From Treponema rectale (GTDB lineage: Bacteria > Spirochaetota > Spirochaetia > Treponematales > Treponemataceae), in NCBI RefSeq assembly GCF_014202035.1, contig NZ_JACHFR010000001.1, positions 558,001-622,000 on the forward strand: 64,000 nt of DNA, written 5' to 3'. The notes below the pieces were generated by a model, which worked only from the letters and a program-made list of their open reading frames with translations, was not told the DNA's origin and did no database searches. Of the stretch, positions 8,540 through 17,062 are shown piece after piece. Positions within the stretch are counted from its first letter, which is position 1; each line of letters opens with the position of its first letter. Position numbers and translations under genes: made by a program.

Positions 8540-10977
8540 AAACAGTAGTTATTGCTCAGTGCAGGCTTTCTTCTACAAGACTTCCCGGTAAAGCCCTGCT
8601 GCCTCTTGCAGAAAAACCGGTTCTTGAATGGGTTCTGTCTGCAATGAAGAAAGTTCATGCGGATGATTATTATGTTGCCGTTGATTTTGACAGTGAACAG
8701 GCGCTCAGGCCTGTAATAGAAAAATGCGGCTGGAAAGTTTTTGCCGGTCCTCTTGAAGATGTTCTTGAGAGGTATTTGAAGGCTATAGAAGTTTCCGGTG
8801 CAGATCTTGTAATCCGGGCAACCTGTGATAATCCTTTTCTGTTTTATGAAGCTGCAGATTCTCTTTTGAATGAATTCCTGAGACGGGAACAGACTGTACC
8901 ATGTGATTACATAACGTATTCCGGTCTTCCTCATGGAAGCGGTGTAGAAATATTCAAGGCTTCATCATTAAGGAAGGCTGCGGAAAATACGCAGGATCCC
9001 TATGATCATGAACATGTAGGTCCTGCCCTTTATAATCACAGGGAAAAGTTCCGCTGTGAGTTTATAAAAGCTCCAAAGCGCTGGTATTATCCTGAACTGC
9101 GGACAACGATTGATACTCTGTTTGATTATTTTAAGGCAGAAAATCTTGCTGAAGAAATAATTTCAAAAACAGGAAAAACAGGTCCGTTTACAACCGAACA
9201 GATTCTTGAAGGCCTGAATGCGGAAAGTGTAAAGAATCCTGTTCTTTTCGTTCCATGCGTAAAAAAAGGCTGCGGAACCGGTCATTTACGCCGGTGTCTG
9301 GAACTTACACTGGCAGTAAAAGGACGCATCTGCATTCCTGAAGATTCCGGACTGGAGGAAATTGCTGCTCTTGTGGATGAGTATAAAGCCAGGGGATTAA
9401 GGGACAGTCAGATAATTTCAGTTCTGTCTGATATTCATAATTATTCTCTTGTAGTGACAGATCCTTTTGTTTCTGATTCCGGAATGCTTAAGAAATATGC
9501 TTCTGAAACGAAACTTGCATGCATAGATGACGGAAATCAGAAAGCTTATGAGGCTGATTATCTTCTGACTGTGCTGCCTCCGCTTGATGTAAAAAGTGAA
9601 GTAAACTTTTCAGAACCGGCATTCATTCCCCTGCCTGAGAATAAACGCGGTAGTGCTCCTGAAAAAATAAGAAAAGTGATTGTTACTGTTGGTGGAGAGG
9701 ATCCTGCCGGGCTTGCAGAAACTTCAGCTGCCATTATGGCCGGAGAAGGTTATGATGTAACGCTGGTAAAAAATTGTGCTGCCGGTGAAAACCTTTCTGC
9801 CGTAAGAGTTCTTGACAGGGTGGAAAATCTGAAAGAACATCTGGCGGAATATGATCTGTGCATTACTCATTTTGGATTTACTGCATTTGAAGCTTTGGGA
9901 GCCGGTATAAAAGTCGTGCTTCTTTCTTCTTCAGACCTGCATGAGAAACTTGCAGTACGCTATGGTTTTGCCTGTGTAAAAAAAGGACAGCTGAATAAAG
10001 ACAGTCTCCTTAAAGCTGTTCATTATTCCTTTGATGCTTCTGTTTCTTTTAATTCTTCTGAATCAAAAAAGCTTTCATCCTTTATACGGGAACTTGCTGC
10101 CGGAAAGAAATACCGCTGTCCGGTATGCAGAAAGGAAGGAGCCTTTGAGGATGAGGTTGTATTCCGTACGGAGCACAGAACCTTCAGAAAATGCAGGCAT
10201 TGCGGAATGCAGTATATTTCATATACGATGCAGAACATAGAAACTGAATACAATCATGACTATTTTTTTGATGACTATAAGAAGCAGTATGGAAAGACAT
10301 ATCTTGATGATTTCAGTTCCATAAAACAACAGTGCGTGCGGAGAATGCAGATTATTGATTCAATTTATAAAAAACGCCGTTCTTCTTCTGCACCGATGAT
10401 ACTGGATGTGGGCTGTGCCATGGGACCTTTTCTTTCTGCTGCAGCTGATTCAGGATGGTTTTCTTATGGAACTGATGTTTCCAGTGAAGCCGTAGAATAT
10501 ATACAGCAGAAACTGAATTTTCCTGCTTCCTGTTCAAGGTTTCCGGATTTTGATTCTGTACAGGAATTTGGAATAGAGCAGTTTGATGCCGTTACCATGT
10601 GGTATGTTATTGAGCATTTTCAGGATCTGGACAGCGTCCTTAAGGCTGTTTCTTCCCTTGTTAAGAAAAACGGAGTTTTTGCATTCAGTACGCCTTCTGC
10701 ATCTGGAGTGAGTGCAAAGTATAGAAGGGAATCGTTTTACAGGAATTCTCCGGCTGATCATTATTCGCTGTGGGAGCTGGATAAGGCCGCTGGAATTTTA
10801 AGAAAGTACGGTTTTAAGATCGTACAGGTTGTATCGACAGGTATTCATCCTGAACGTCATCCGCTGGTTGAAAAAAACAGATGGACGGAAAAGAGTTTTC
10901 AGTTTGGAATGCTCAGGGCCGCAATGAAACTTCGTAAAACCGGTGATACGTTTGAAGTATACTGTAAAAAAATCTGA
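8536..10977 (+). CDS. spsF: Triple fusion: SpsF-type cytidylyltransferase + PseG-like hydrolase/glycosyltransferase + class I methyltransferase
   Basis: 813 residues. The start is TTG at 8536, with GGGAG 7 bases upstream; it overlaps the previous stop as TTGA. Domain 1 (about 1-235) is an SpsF/PseF-type nucleotidyltransferase: AQCRLSSTRLPGKALLPL (activated-sugar loop) and RATCDNPFL. Domain 2 (about 240-525) matches PseG/MurG-like enzymes: CGTGHLRRCLEL (GxGHxxR), VTVGGEDPAG and THFGFTAFEALGAG. Domain 3 begins with a zinc ribbon (CPVC ... CRHC, about 528-555) and continues as a SAM methyltransferase (LDVGCAMGPF near residue 621, then VTMWYVIEHFQD). Together these could activate, hydrolyse and methylate a CMP- or UDP-linked nonulosonate-type sugar. 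The pathway is an inference; the domain calls are direct. Confidence 0.82.
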   Translation: MKTVVIAQCRLSSTRLPGKALLPLAEKPVLEWVLSAMKKVHADDYYVAVDFDSEQALRPVIEKCGWKVFAGPLEDVLERYLKAIEVSGADLVIRATCDNPFLFYEAADSLLNEFLRREQTVPCDYITYSGLPHGSGVEIFKASSLRKAAENTQDPYDHEHVGPALYNHREKFRCEFIKAPKRWYYPELRTTIDTLFDYFKAENLAEEIISKTGKTGPFTTEQILEGLNAESVKNPVLFVPCVKKGCGTGHLRRCLELTLAVKGRICIPEDSGLEEIAALVDEYKARGLRDSQIISVLSDIHNYSLVVTDPFVSDSGMLKKYASETKLACIDDGNQKAYEADYLLTVLPPLDVKSEVNFSEPAFIPLPENKRGSAPEKIRKVIVTVGGEDPAGLAETSAAIMAGEGYDVTLVKNCAAGENLSAVRVLDRVENLKEHLAEYDLCITHFGFTAFEALGAGIKVVLLSSSDLHEKLAVRYGFACVKKGQLNKDSLLKAVHYSFDASVSFNSSESKKLSSFIRELAAGKKYRCPVCRKEGAFEDEVVFRTEHRTFRKCRHCGMQYISYTMQNIETEYNHDYFFDDYKKQYGKTYLDDFSSIKQQCVRRMQIIDSIYKKRRSSSAPMILDVGCAMGPFLSAAADSGWFSYGTDVSSEAVEYIQQKLNFPASCSRFPDFDSVQEFGIEQFDAVTMWYVIEHFQDLDSVLKAVSSLVKKNGVFAFSTPSASGVSAKYRRESFYRNSPADHYSLWELDKAAGILRKYGFKIVQVVSTGIHPERHPLVEKNRWTEKSFQFGMLRAAMKLRKTGDTFEVYCKKI

Positions 10978-10987
10978 GGAAACGATT

Positions 10988-12616
10988 ATGAATCAGGATA
11001 ACGGATATATACTTGTTTTAGGTGCCGGACTTATGCAGCTGCCGGCAATTGAGGCTGTAAAGGAATTGGGCTACAAGGCTCTTGTTATTGATGCTGATCC
11101 TTCTGCAGTATGTGTACATGCTGCTGACAGGTTTGAGAACATTGACCTGAAGGACAGGGAAAAAATAGCAGAACTGGCTCTTTCCTTAGGTTCTTCATTG
11201 AAAGCCGTTTTTACTGCAGGTACTGATTTTTCTGCCTCTGTTGCCTATGCAGCAGAAAAATGTTCTCTTCCGGGACATTCTTATGAAGCATGCCTTAATG
11301 CCAGTAATAAAGTCAGAATGCGGAAATGTTTTGAAACAGCCGGCGTTCCTTCACCTTCTTTCATGCAGATAACCCGCGGAAGTATTGCTCAGTTTCTGTC
11401 TGAGGGAAAGCTTGAGGAAATGACTTTTCCAAAAGTAATAAAGCCTTCTGACAATATGGGTGCAAGAGGCTGCCGCCTGATACGAAGTAAAAAGGAATTC
11501 CTTCCTGCAGTAGAAGATGCCGTGCGGAATTCAAGGACTGCATCTTCAATTCTTGAGGACTATATGGAAGGACCTGAATTTTCCATAGATGCTCTTGTTT
11601 ATGACGGTACGTTTACGATTACGGGATTTGCTGACCGTCATATATTTTTCAGTCCTTATTTTATTGAATTAGGGCATACCATGCCTTCTGCCGTAGCTGA
11701 AGAGAAAAAAACAGAACTCATAAAAACTTTTGCCCGTGCTGTAAAGGCGCTGGGACTTACAAGAGGTGCGGCTAAAGCTGATATTAAATTTACATCGTCA
11801 GGTCCTATGATAGGTGAAGTTGCAGCCAGACTTTCCGGGGGATACATGTCCGGATGGACATATCCTTATTCATCGGGACTTAATCTTACAAAAGAAGCCT
11901 TGAAACTTTCTCTGGGATTGAACCCGGATGAACTGGAAAAACGCCGGGTACCTGTAAACGGGATAACTGACGGGGATTTTAAGATTTATGAGGTTCCTTC
12001 TGAAAAGGTAAGTGCAGAAAGGGCCTGGATTTCCATTCCTGGAACTATAAGTACTGTGAATCAGGTTAATAAAATAGAAAGCCTGCCATTCGTAAAGAAT
12101 GTTTTTTTTAGAAATCACGAAGGGGATCATGTGGATTTTCCCCGAAACAACGTATCAAAATGCGGAAATGCCATAAGTGTTTCAGCAGATTACAGTCTTG
12201 CTGTAAAGGCTGCGGAATATGCCGTGTCAAATATGGTCCTGAGGCTTCTGCCGGATTGTCAGGAAACTGAAATCTTTCTGAATGGCTATGAAAGACCTGA
12301 TGAAGAAGGTTTTCCGTACAGTGCCTTTAGCCTGTCTGACACACAGAAACTTACTCTTGAACATTTTTCTGAATCTAATCCTAAGCTGAGGTCTTCTTCC
12401 CTCGGCAGTGTTTTTGAAAGTGAAGTTTCCAGTGATATACTCAATCTGAAGGATTTTAATCATAGAACTGTTTCAGAAACTTTAAGGATTTTCGGTTTGT
12501 TCTCAGATCCTGAGATGGAGTTTGATACTGCTGATTTTTGCAAAGCATTAATCAGGGGCGGTATTCAGGGAATCCTTTATCTTGCCGATTGTAAAGTAAG
12601 TAACAGACTCAAATAA
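10988..12616 (+). CDS. ATP-grasp enzyme (carbamoyl-phosphate-synthase-like)
   Basis: 542 residues from ATG 10988, chosen because GAGGA lies 7 bases upstream and because it directly precedes the Rossmann-like pre-ATP-grasp segment (ILVLGAGLMQLPAI). The ATP-grasp core spans about 105-310: FPKVIKPSDNMGARGCRLI, SILEDYMEGPEFSIDALV, KADIKFTSSGPMIGEVAARLSGG, which include the nucleotide and Mg ligands. The family joins a carboxylate to an amine or other nucleophile using ATP. A further C-terminal portion of about 200 residues is unassigned. Placement right after the SpsF fusion, with an 11-base gap, suggests it decorates the same glycan or its carrier, for example by adding an amino acid; that substrate is a guess. 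Confidence 0.75.
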   Translation: MNQDNGYILVLGAGLMQLPAIEAVKELGYKALVIDADPSAVCVHAADRFENIDLKDREKIAELALSLGSSLKAVFTAGTDFSASVAYAAEKCSLPGHSYEACLNASNKVRMRKCFETAGVPSPSFMQITRGSIAQFLSEGKLEEMTFPKVIKPSDNMGARGCRLIRSKKEFLPAVEDAVRNSRTASSILEDYMEGPEFSIDALVYDGTFTITGFADRHIFFSPYFIELGHTMPSAVAEEKKTELIKTFARAVKALGLTRGAAKADIKFTSSGPMIGEVAARLSGGYMSGWTYPYSSGLNLTKEALKLSLGLNPDELEKRRVPVNGITDGDFKIYEVPSEKVSAERAWISIPGTISTVNQVNKIESLPFVKNVFFRNHEGDHVDFPRNNVSKCGNAISVSADYSLAVKAAEYAVSNMVLRLLPDCQETEIFLNGYERPDEEGFPYSAFSLSDTQKLTLEHFSESNPKLRSSSLGSVFESEVSSDILNLKDFNHRTVSETLRIFGLFSDPEMEFDTADFCKALIRGGIQGILYLADCKVSNRLK

Positions 12617-12625
12617 GGAATTTAA

Positions 12626-13669
12626 ATGTCAGTGAACGGTCGTATTTTTACAGCATCGGTTTCTCTTCTTCTTTTGTTTGCAGGAAATATTCATGCTTCA
12701 GACGTGAATGTTCTTGAGTATGCAGAAAAGTCCGGGGTTGAAGTATATTATAATCCTCTGAATGCAACCGGGGCTCTTGAAAAGGAAGGGCATTTCATCA
12801 GTTTTTCTACGGCAGGAGGAATTCCTTCTGTAAAAGATGAAGGAGAATTTCTGGATGGCGCAAATCCGAGGCTTGAAGGCAGTATTCTTTTAGCCGGTCA
12901 GAAGTATCTTGATAATGCTCAGGATTTTTTTAATGTTGAAGAAACCGGAAATCCCTATAGAATCGGTGCAATCCTCATAGATCCGGGACACGGCGGAAAA
13001 GATCCGGGAGCAAGTGCGACCCATAAAATAAACGGAAAAAACATAAAGGTTGTCGAAAAAGACGTGAATCTTTCTGTCGGACTTAAGCTTTATGACCGGC
13101 TTAGAAAGGCTTATCCTTCAAAAAAAATACTTATGACCCGCAGTACGGATGTTTTTCTTTCCCTGAGTCAGCGTACGGAGATTGCTAATTCCGTAAAGCT
13201 TGGAGAAAATGAAGCTATTCTTTATGTTTCAATTCATGTAAATGCCAGTCTGGACAAAACTGCCTCCGGATATGAGGTCTGGTATCTTTCTCCAGGCTAC
13301 AGGCGTTCGGTCATTGATTCTAAAACCGTTGAGGGAGACCAGTCCCTGATACCTATCCTGAACAGCATGATGGAGGAAGAATATACTACGGAATCAATAC
13401 TGATTGCAAAGTTTATTCTTGACGGAATTGCTTCTCAGGTAGGAAAACTCAGTTCTTCCCGGGGAATTAAGGCAGAAGAATGGTTTGTCGTCAGAAATGC
13501 AAAGATGCCGAGTGTTCTTATAGAAACAGGTTTTCTTACAAATCCTGAAGAAGCAGCCCTTCTTGCAGATGACGAGTACTTGAAAAAGCTTTCTCTTGGT
13601 ATGTATAATGGATTAGAGGCGTTTGTAGAACATTTTGAACGCTCAAGAGGATTTACCGGAGTAAAATGA
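12626..13669 (+). CDS. N-acetylmuramoyl-L-alanine amidase (Amidase_3 family)
   Basis: 347 residues with a signal peptide (hydrophobic residues 9-24, ending NIHASDV) and AAGGA before the ATG. Catalytic Amidase_3 domain at about 110-335: LIDPGHGGKDPGA (first Zn His), VEKDVNLSVGLKLYDRL (Glu ligand), TRSTDVFLSLSQRTEIAN, YVSIHVNAS (second His) and VLIETGFLTNPEEAALL (catalytic Glu). It cleaves the amide between MurNAc and the stem peptide in the periplasm, for daughter-cell separation or flagellar penetration of the wall. The domain contains an insertion between the second His and the final motif (about 225-285). ATGA overlap couples it to the GerMN gene. Confidence 0.93.
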   Translation: MSVNGRIFTASVSLLLLFAGNIHASDVNVLEYAEKSGVEVYYNPLNATGALEKEGHFISFSTAGGIPSVKDEGEFLDGANPRLEGSILLAGQKYLDNAQDFFNVEETGNPYRIGAILIDPGHGGKDPGASATHKINGKNIKVVEKDVNLSVGLKLYDRLRKAYPSKKILMTRSTDVFLSLSQRTEIANSVKLGENEAILYVSIHVNASLDKTASGYEVWYLSPGYRRSVIDSKTVEGDQSLIPILNSMMEEEYTTESILIAKFILDGIASQVGKLSSSRGIKAEEWFVVRNAKMPSVLIETGFLTNPEEAALLADDEYLKKLSLGMYNGLEAFVEHFERSRGFTGVK

Positions 13670-14121
13670 ACGGTCAGAAGATAAAAAAAATGATACCCCT
13701 TGTTGCAATAGGGGTATTTGCAGGTTCGCTTATTTATTCTCTCATACAGTTTGGTTTTTCACCGCGCAGGGACAGAAGAGTGTTTTATTTTAATTCCTAT
13801 GATAAAAGCTCAAGGATTGTTGAAGTTCGTTACCTTGCGGATAAGCCCGTGCAGGGGGAAATCTGCTGTTTTATCGATGACCTGCTTCTTGGTCCCCTTA
13901 CAAACCGCAGCAGGCGCATTTTTCCAAGGGGAACTTCCGTAGAGTTCTGTCTGGAAAAGGGCAGGGACCTTCATGTAGGACTCAGCAGGGAAGCCTTGTC
14001 GTATTCCGGCGAGACTTTTGATGTTGAAAGCAACATCAGCCTGTTCAGATACAATATTGTGAAGAATTTCACAAATTTGGATAAAATTTATTTATATATT
14101 GATGGGCATGAAGTTCCTTAA
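13666..14121 (+). CDS. GerMN-domain protein
   Basis: 151 residues. The ATG overlaps the amidase stop by 4 bases (ATGA). One N-terminal transmembrane segment (MIPLVAIGVFAGSLIYSLIQF) is followed by an extracytoplasmic GerMN domain: VFYFNSYD, a loop of IVEVRYLADK, then DDLLLGPLTNRSRRIFPRGTSVE, which is the typical GerMN signature. In sporulating bacteria GerM domains act in envelope processes alongside cell-wall hydrolases, and lipoproteins with GerMN occur in non-sporulators. Here it is coupled to an amidase, so a role in localising or controlling that hydrolase is reasonable. Confidence 0.8.
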   Translation: MNGQKIKKMIPLVAIGVFAGSLIYSLIQFGFSPRRDRRVFYFNSYDKSSRIVEVRYLADKPVQGEICCFIDDLLLGPLTNRSRRIFPRGTSVEFCLEKGRDLHVGLSREALSYSGETFDVESNISLFRYNIVKNFTNLDKIYLYIDGHEVP

Positions 14122-14175
14122 TCTGGAATTCAGCTTTTTTAGAAGTGCGGCATTTGATTCGGCTTCAAAAATAAG

Positions 14176-14204
14176 TTGACAAAAGTTTTCAGTTAAGAGA
14201 TACT
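14176..14204 (+). promoter_or_regulatory. Sigma-70-type promoter of flaA
   Basis: TTGACA at 14176-14181, 17-base spacer, GATACT at 14199-14204. The 5' leader is about 35 bases and ends with AGAGGAG before the ATG at 14248. The consensus -35 fits a highly expressed structural gene and suggests vegetative rather than sigma-28 control. Confidence 0.75.
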
Positions 14205-14247
14205 TACATAACAAGGCTACATCAATGTGTAATAAGAGGAGCTTCGA

Positions 14248-15315
14248 ATGAAGAAGATTTTAGTTTTAACTGCCGCTGCTATGTTAGCAGGTTTCGGTTT
14301 CGCAAAGGAATCAACACTTATTGATTTCACACAGCTTGACGCTGATTGTTGTGCCGATGAAAACGGAAACTCTAAAGAAAATAGCAGAACTGTAATGGAT
14401 TTTTCTGTAGCTGCTGGTGCAACATTTACCAGTGATCAGAAAGCACTTATGAGAACTTCTTTGGCTTTGCCTAACTGGGAAGTTGTTCTCAATTCATCAG
14501 CACAGAATGTTACAAGTGTTGCTCTTTCACAGGTTGTAGCAGCACCAGTAAAAGAAAGTGCAGATGTTCCTTTCGCAGGAAAGAACGTAATGGGTGTACG
14601 TGTTCTTTTCCCGACATGGAACAATAACGCTAATGCAAAAATCGTTCCACCGTTCGAAATTCAGGCATATGAACCATTAGCAGATGCAGATGCTGACGGA
14701 AACCGTGGTGAGCCAACTGATGAACAGAAAGGAAAATACCTTTTTGAAGATGGTTATGGTCTTGTAAAGAATGTAGGAACATTGAAATCTATAGCTGTAA
14801 CAACAATGGGTATGAATTATCCACACCAGCTTTATGTTCTTCTTAAGGATAATGATAACGTTGAACGCCGCTATCTTATGGGTAACCTTTTCTTTGATGG
14901 TTGGAAGACTCTTGTATGGAACAACCCTGATTATATTTCAGAAGTTCGTACACGTGAAATCAGAATCTATCCAATCTATCCACGTGGACTTCCATTTGTA
15001 AAGTTCTGCGGATTCCAGGTTACACGTGATGCAAGCGATGATGGTGATAACTACATCGGTTACTTTAAGGATGTAAAGATTATTTATGACCTTGCAGTTC
15101 TTTCATCTGATCGTGATATTGATGATGAAGACCTTTGGAAGATCGTTACAAAGAAAGAACGTGATCGCCAGAGTTCAGAAATGAACAAGTTCGGTAGCAA
15201 GCAGGTTAACCGCTATATTGAAAAAGAAAAGATGGCTACAGAAAATGAATTCTCTTCTTCACTTGAAGAAAATTCAGATTCTAACGCTCAGTCTTCTACT
15301 GGTGCAGCAAAATAA
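14248..15315 (+). CDS. flaA: Flagellar filament outer layer (sheath) protein FlaA
   Basis: 355 residues with a classic signal peptide (MKKILVLTAAAMLAGFGFA, cleavage before KE). The body matches spirochaetal FlaA: a conserved segment around VMGVRVLFPTWNNNANAKIVPPF, EDGYGLVKNVGTLKSIAVTTMGMNYPHQLYVLLKD, GWKTLVWNNPDYI and GLPFVKFCGFQV. FlaA is exported to the periplasm and coats the FlaB core of the periplasmic flagellum, affecting filament stiffness and helical shape. Codon use is more biased than in neighbours, as expected for an abundant protein. A consensus promoter and a strong terminator make it monocistronic. The Asp/Ser-rich C-terminal tail (about 325-355) is low complexity. Confidence 0.93.
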   Translation: MKKILVLTAAAMLAGFGFAKESTLIDFTQLDADCCADENGNSKENSRTVMDFSVAAGATFTSDQKALMRTSLALPNWEVVLNSSAQNVTSVALSQVVAAPVKESADVPFAGKNVMGVRVLFPTWNNNANAKIVPPFEIQAYEPLADADADGNRGEPTDEQKGKYLFEDGYGLVKNVGTLKSIAVTTMGMNYPHQLYVLLKDNDNVERRYLMGNLFFDGWKTLVWNNPDYISEVRTREIRIYPIYPRGLPFVKFCGFQVTRDASDDGDNYIGYFKDVKIIYDLAVLSSDRDIDDEDLWKIVTKKERDRQSSEMNKFGSKQVNRYIEKEKMATENEFSSSLEENSDSNAQSSTGAAK

Positions 15316-15331
15316 GTTGTAATTTATATAA

Positions 15332-15358
15332 AGCCGTCCTTCCGGACGGCTTTTTTTT
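15332..15358 (+). terminator. Rho-independent terminator of flaA
   Basis: Stem AGCCGTCC / GGACGGCT with a TTCC loop (15332-15351) followed by an eight-T run. Strong intrinsic terminator just after the flaA stop. The rest of the gap to 15563 is AT-rich; it includes a TATAAT at 15476-15481 that may be a -10 for the next gene and a small CCGGTT/AACCGG hairpin near 15521-15538. Confidence 0.9.
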
Positions 15359-15563
15359 GTATCATCTGCATTTTAGCACAGACACTTTTTTTATTAAAAA
15401 ATAAGTATTTTAAAAACAATATTTTTCTTTGTAGAATTAATTTCTTTTTGCAGTGGATTTTATTCTGAATTAGGTTATAATTTATTTTACCTGATAAAAA
15501 TATAAGCAAATCATTTTAATCCGGTTATATAAAACCGGGTATTTTATTACGCGAGAAATAAAT

Positions 15564-16817
15564 ATGGACAGAAAAATTCCAAATAAAGAACGGCTTTCTT
15601 TAATTTACAGTTCTTATAATACCGTTTTTACGGAAGTTCTTACTAAAATTGAAGCACGGTTAAAGGACGTAATTCATTTAAATTCGAAACCGACATATAA
15701 AACCAGAATTAAATCTTTTGGAAGTTATTATAAAAAGATTTTGCGTCAGAAAAATGATCAGATTGGAGATGATAATCCAAATTTTGTTACGCTTACGGAC
15801 ATGATGGGGATTAGAGTTATCTGTGCATTTTTGGAAGATCTGGCTGATGTTCAGAATCAGATTTGTAAGAATTTCGACGTAAAGGAAATAGAAAAAAAAG
15901 GGGCAGAGCAGTCTTTTAGAGAATTTGGTTATGAATCAATACATATTCTGGTAAAGATTCCGGAAGACTGTATGCCTGATACCAAACAGCCTGTTCTTCC
16001 TGAAGATACAGTTTGTGAGATTCAGATAAGAACAATTCTTCAGGACGCATGGGCAGAAGTTGAACATGAACTTATTTATAAATCAGAGTTTAATCCTTTT
16101 GATAAACCTTTAAGAAGAAAACTGGCATCAATTAATGCAAGTCTTACACTTGCCGACATGATATTTCAGGAAATTCGTGACTATCAGAATAAGTTGCAGT
16201 ATGAAATTGGAACAAGAAGGAATACTTTTTATGAAAAGGCAGATGATCTTACCAGTGAGGTACTGCTTCCTGGAAGTTCTGCTTCAAAGAGCAGTCCTTC
16301 AGATTCTGATGAGGTTAAGATAGATAAAAATGCCAGTATTGATGATCTTGTCCTTTCTGCACTTCACGAACACAATATCGGTAATTTTTCTAAAGCTCAG
16401 GTTATTTATACAAGGATTCTTGAGTCAGTTCCCGTACCTCCGCCAGTTGTTATGGGGGTCATCTTTAAACACAGGGGAATGGCGTATTTTGCTCAGGGAA
16501 AGTATGATGAAGCGCTTTCTGACTTTAAGCAGAGTATTTTAAGCGATCCAAAAAGTTTCCGTTCTTTATATTATGAAGGAATCGTCTACAGCATTCAGAA
16601 TAAGCATGAAGAGGCAATAGACTGTTTTAATCGTTCTCTTGAGATTGATTCTTATCAAAGTCATGTTTATTACAGACGTTCTCTTGCATATTTTAACCTT
16701 GGCAATTATGTAGAAGCTCTGAAAGATATTGATAATGCAGAAAAGTTAGGCCTGAAGGATGATGATATTGTAAATCTTAAGAAGAAGATAATTGAAAAGT
16801 TTGATATGGGCATGTAA
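15564..16817 (+). CDS. RelA/SpoT-type alarmone synthetase domain fused to TPR repeats
   Basis: 417 residues. Residues about 20-205 are a RelA/SpoT synthetase domain with the key positions present: R48-x-K50-S (KTRIKS), D79 of LTDMMGIRV (metal), GYESIH at 122-126 and EIQIRT at 152-157 (catalytic Glu). There is no HD hydrolase, no TGS and no ACT domain, so it is a small-alarmone-synthetase-like enzyme, expected to transfer pyrophosphate from ATP to GDP or GTP. Residues about 265-410 hold three to four TPR units (FSKAQVIYTRIL, YDEALSDFKQSIL, HEEAIDCFNRSLE, YVEALKDIDNAE). The TPR tail suggests control through a protein partner. Activity is inferred from motifs. Confidence 0.85.
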   Translation: MDRKIPNKERLSLIYSSYNTVFTEVLTKIEARLKDVIHLNSKPTYKTRIKSFGSYYKKILRQKNDQIGDDNPNFVTLTDMMGIRVICAFLEDLADVQNQICKNFDVKEIEKKGAEQSFREFGYESIHILVKIPEDCMPDTKQPVLPEDTVCEIQIRTILQDAWAEVEHELIYKSEFNPFDKPLRRKLASINASLTLADMIFQEIRDYQNKLQYEIGTRRNTFYEKADDLTSEVLLPGSSASKSSPSDSDEVKIDKNASIDDLVLSALHEHNIGNFSKAQVIYTRILESVPVPPPVVMGVIFKHRGMAYFAQGKYDEALSDFKQSILSDPKSFRSLYYEGIVYSIQNKHEEAIDCFNRSLEIDSYQSHVYYRRSLAYFNLGNYVEALKDIDNAEKLGLKDDDIVNLKKKIIEKFDMGM

Positions 16818-16820
16818 AAA

Positions 16821-16853
16821 AAAATGAAAAAAAATTTAATTTTTTTTCATTTT
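16821..16853. terminator. AT-only hairpin, probable terminator
   Basis: A 14-bp stem of A/T-rich arms (AAAATGAAAAAAAA pairing with TTTTTTTTCATTTT, loop TTTAA) directly after the RelA/SpoT-TPR stop. Weak in GC but long and perfectly paired; it could end transcription before the tRNA promoter. Confidence 0.5.
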
Positions 16854-16857
16854 GCTA

Positions 16858-16886
16858 TTGACTAAAATTATTAGAAAGTATATTAT
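16858..16886 (+). promoter_or_regulatory. Promoter of tRNA-Glu
   Basis: TTGACT at 16858-16863, 17-base spacer, TATTAT at 16881-16886, about 24 bases before the mature tRNA 5' end. Confidence 0.75.
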
Positions 16887-16910
16887 CTAATCATTCAGCA
16901 AGCGCTGTAT

Positions 16911-16982
16911 GTCTCCTTCGTCTAGTGGTTAGGACATCGGGTTTTCATCCCGACAACATGGGTTCAATTCCCGTAGGAGATG
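16911..16982 (+). tRNA. tRNA-Glu (anticodon TTC)
   Basis: 72 nt cloverleaf: acceptor GTCTCCT pairs AGGAGAT, anticodon stem CGGGT.. with loop TTTTCAT (anticodon TTC), T arm with GGTTCAATTCC. CCA is not encoded; the base after the acceptor stem is G followed by TGA. It has its own promoter and terminator. Confidence 0.96.
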
Positions 16983-16987
16983 TGATT

Positions 16988-17022
16988 ACCGCTGGTTCTT
17001 TATTGAATCAGCGGTTTTTTTA
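16988..17022 (+). terminator. Terminator after tRNA-Glu
   Basis: Arms ACCGCTGGTTC (16988-16998) and GAATCAGCGGT (17005-17015) pair with one G-U, followed by a T run. Separates the tRNA from azlC. Confidence 0.88.
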
Positions 17023-17062
17023 TTTTTATCCGGTATTACCTGAACTCTATTTTCGGTTTAAT

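Noticed and set aside
8506-8934. 142-codon - strand open frame at the start of the SpsF fusion gene
   Set aside because: Antisense to the strongly conserved nucleotidyltransferase motifs; no ribosome binding site.
16925-17062. N-terminal extension of AzlC starting inside tRNA-Glu
   Set aside because: It would read through the tRNA and its terminator; the family start is ATG 17063.
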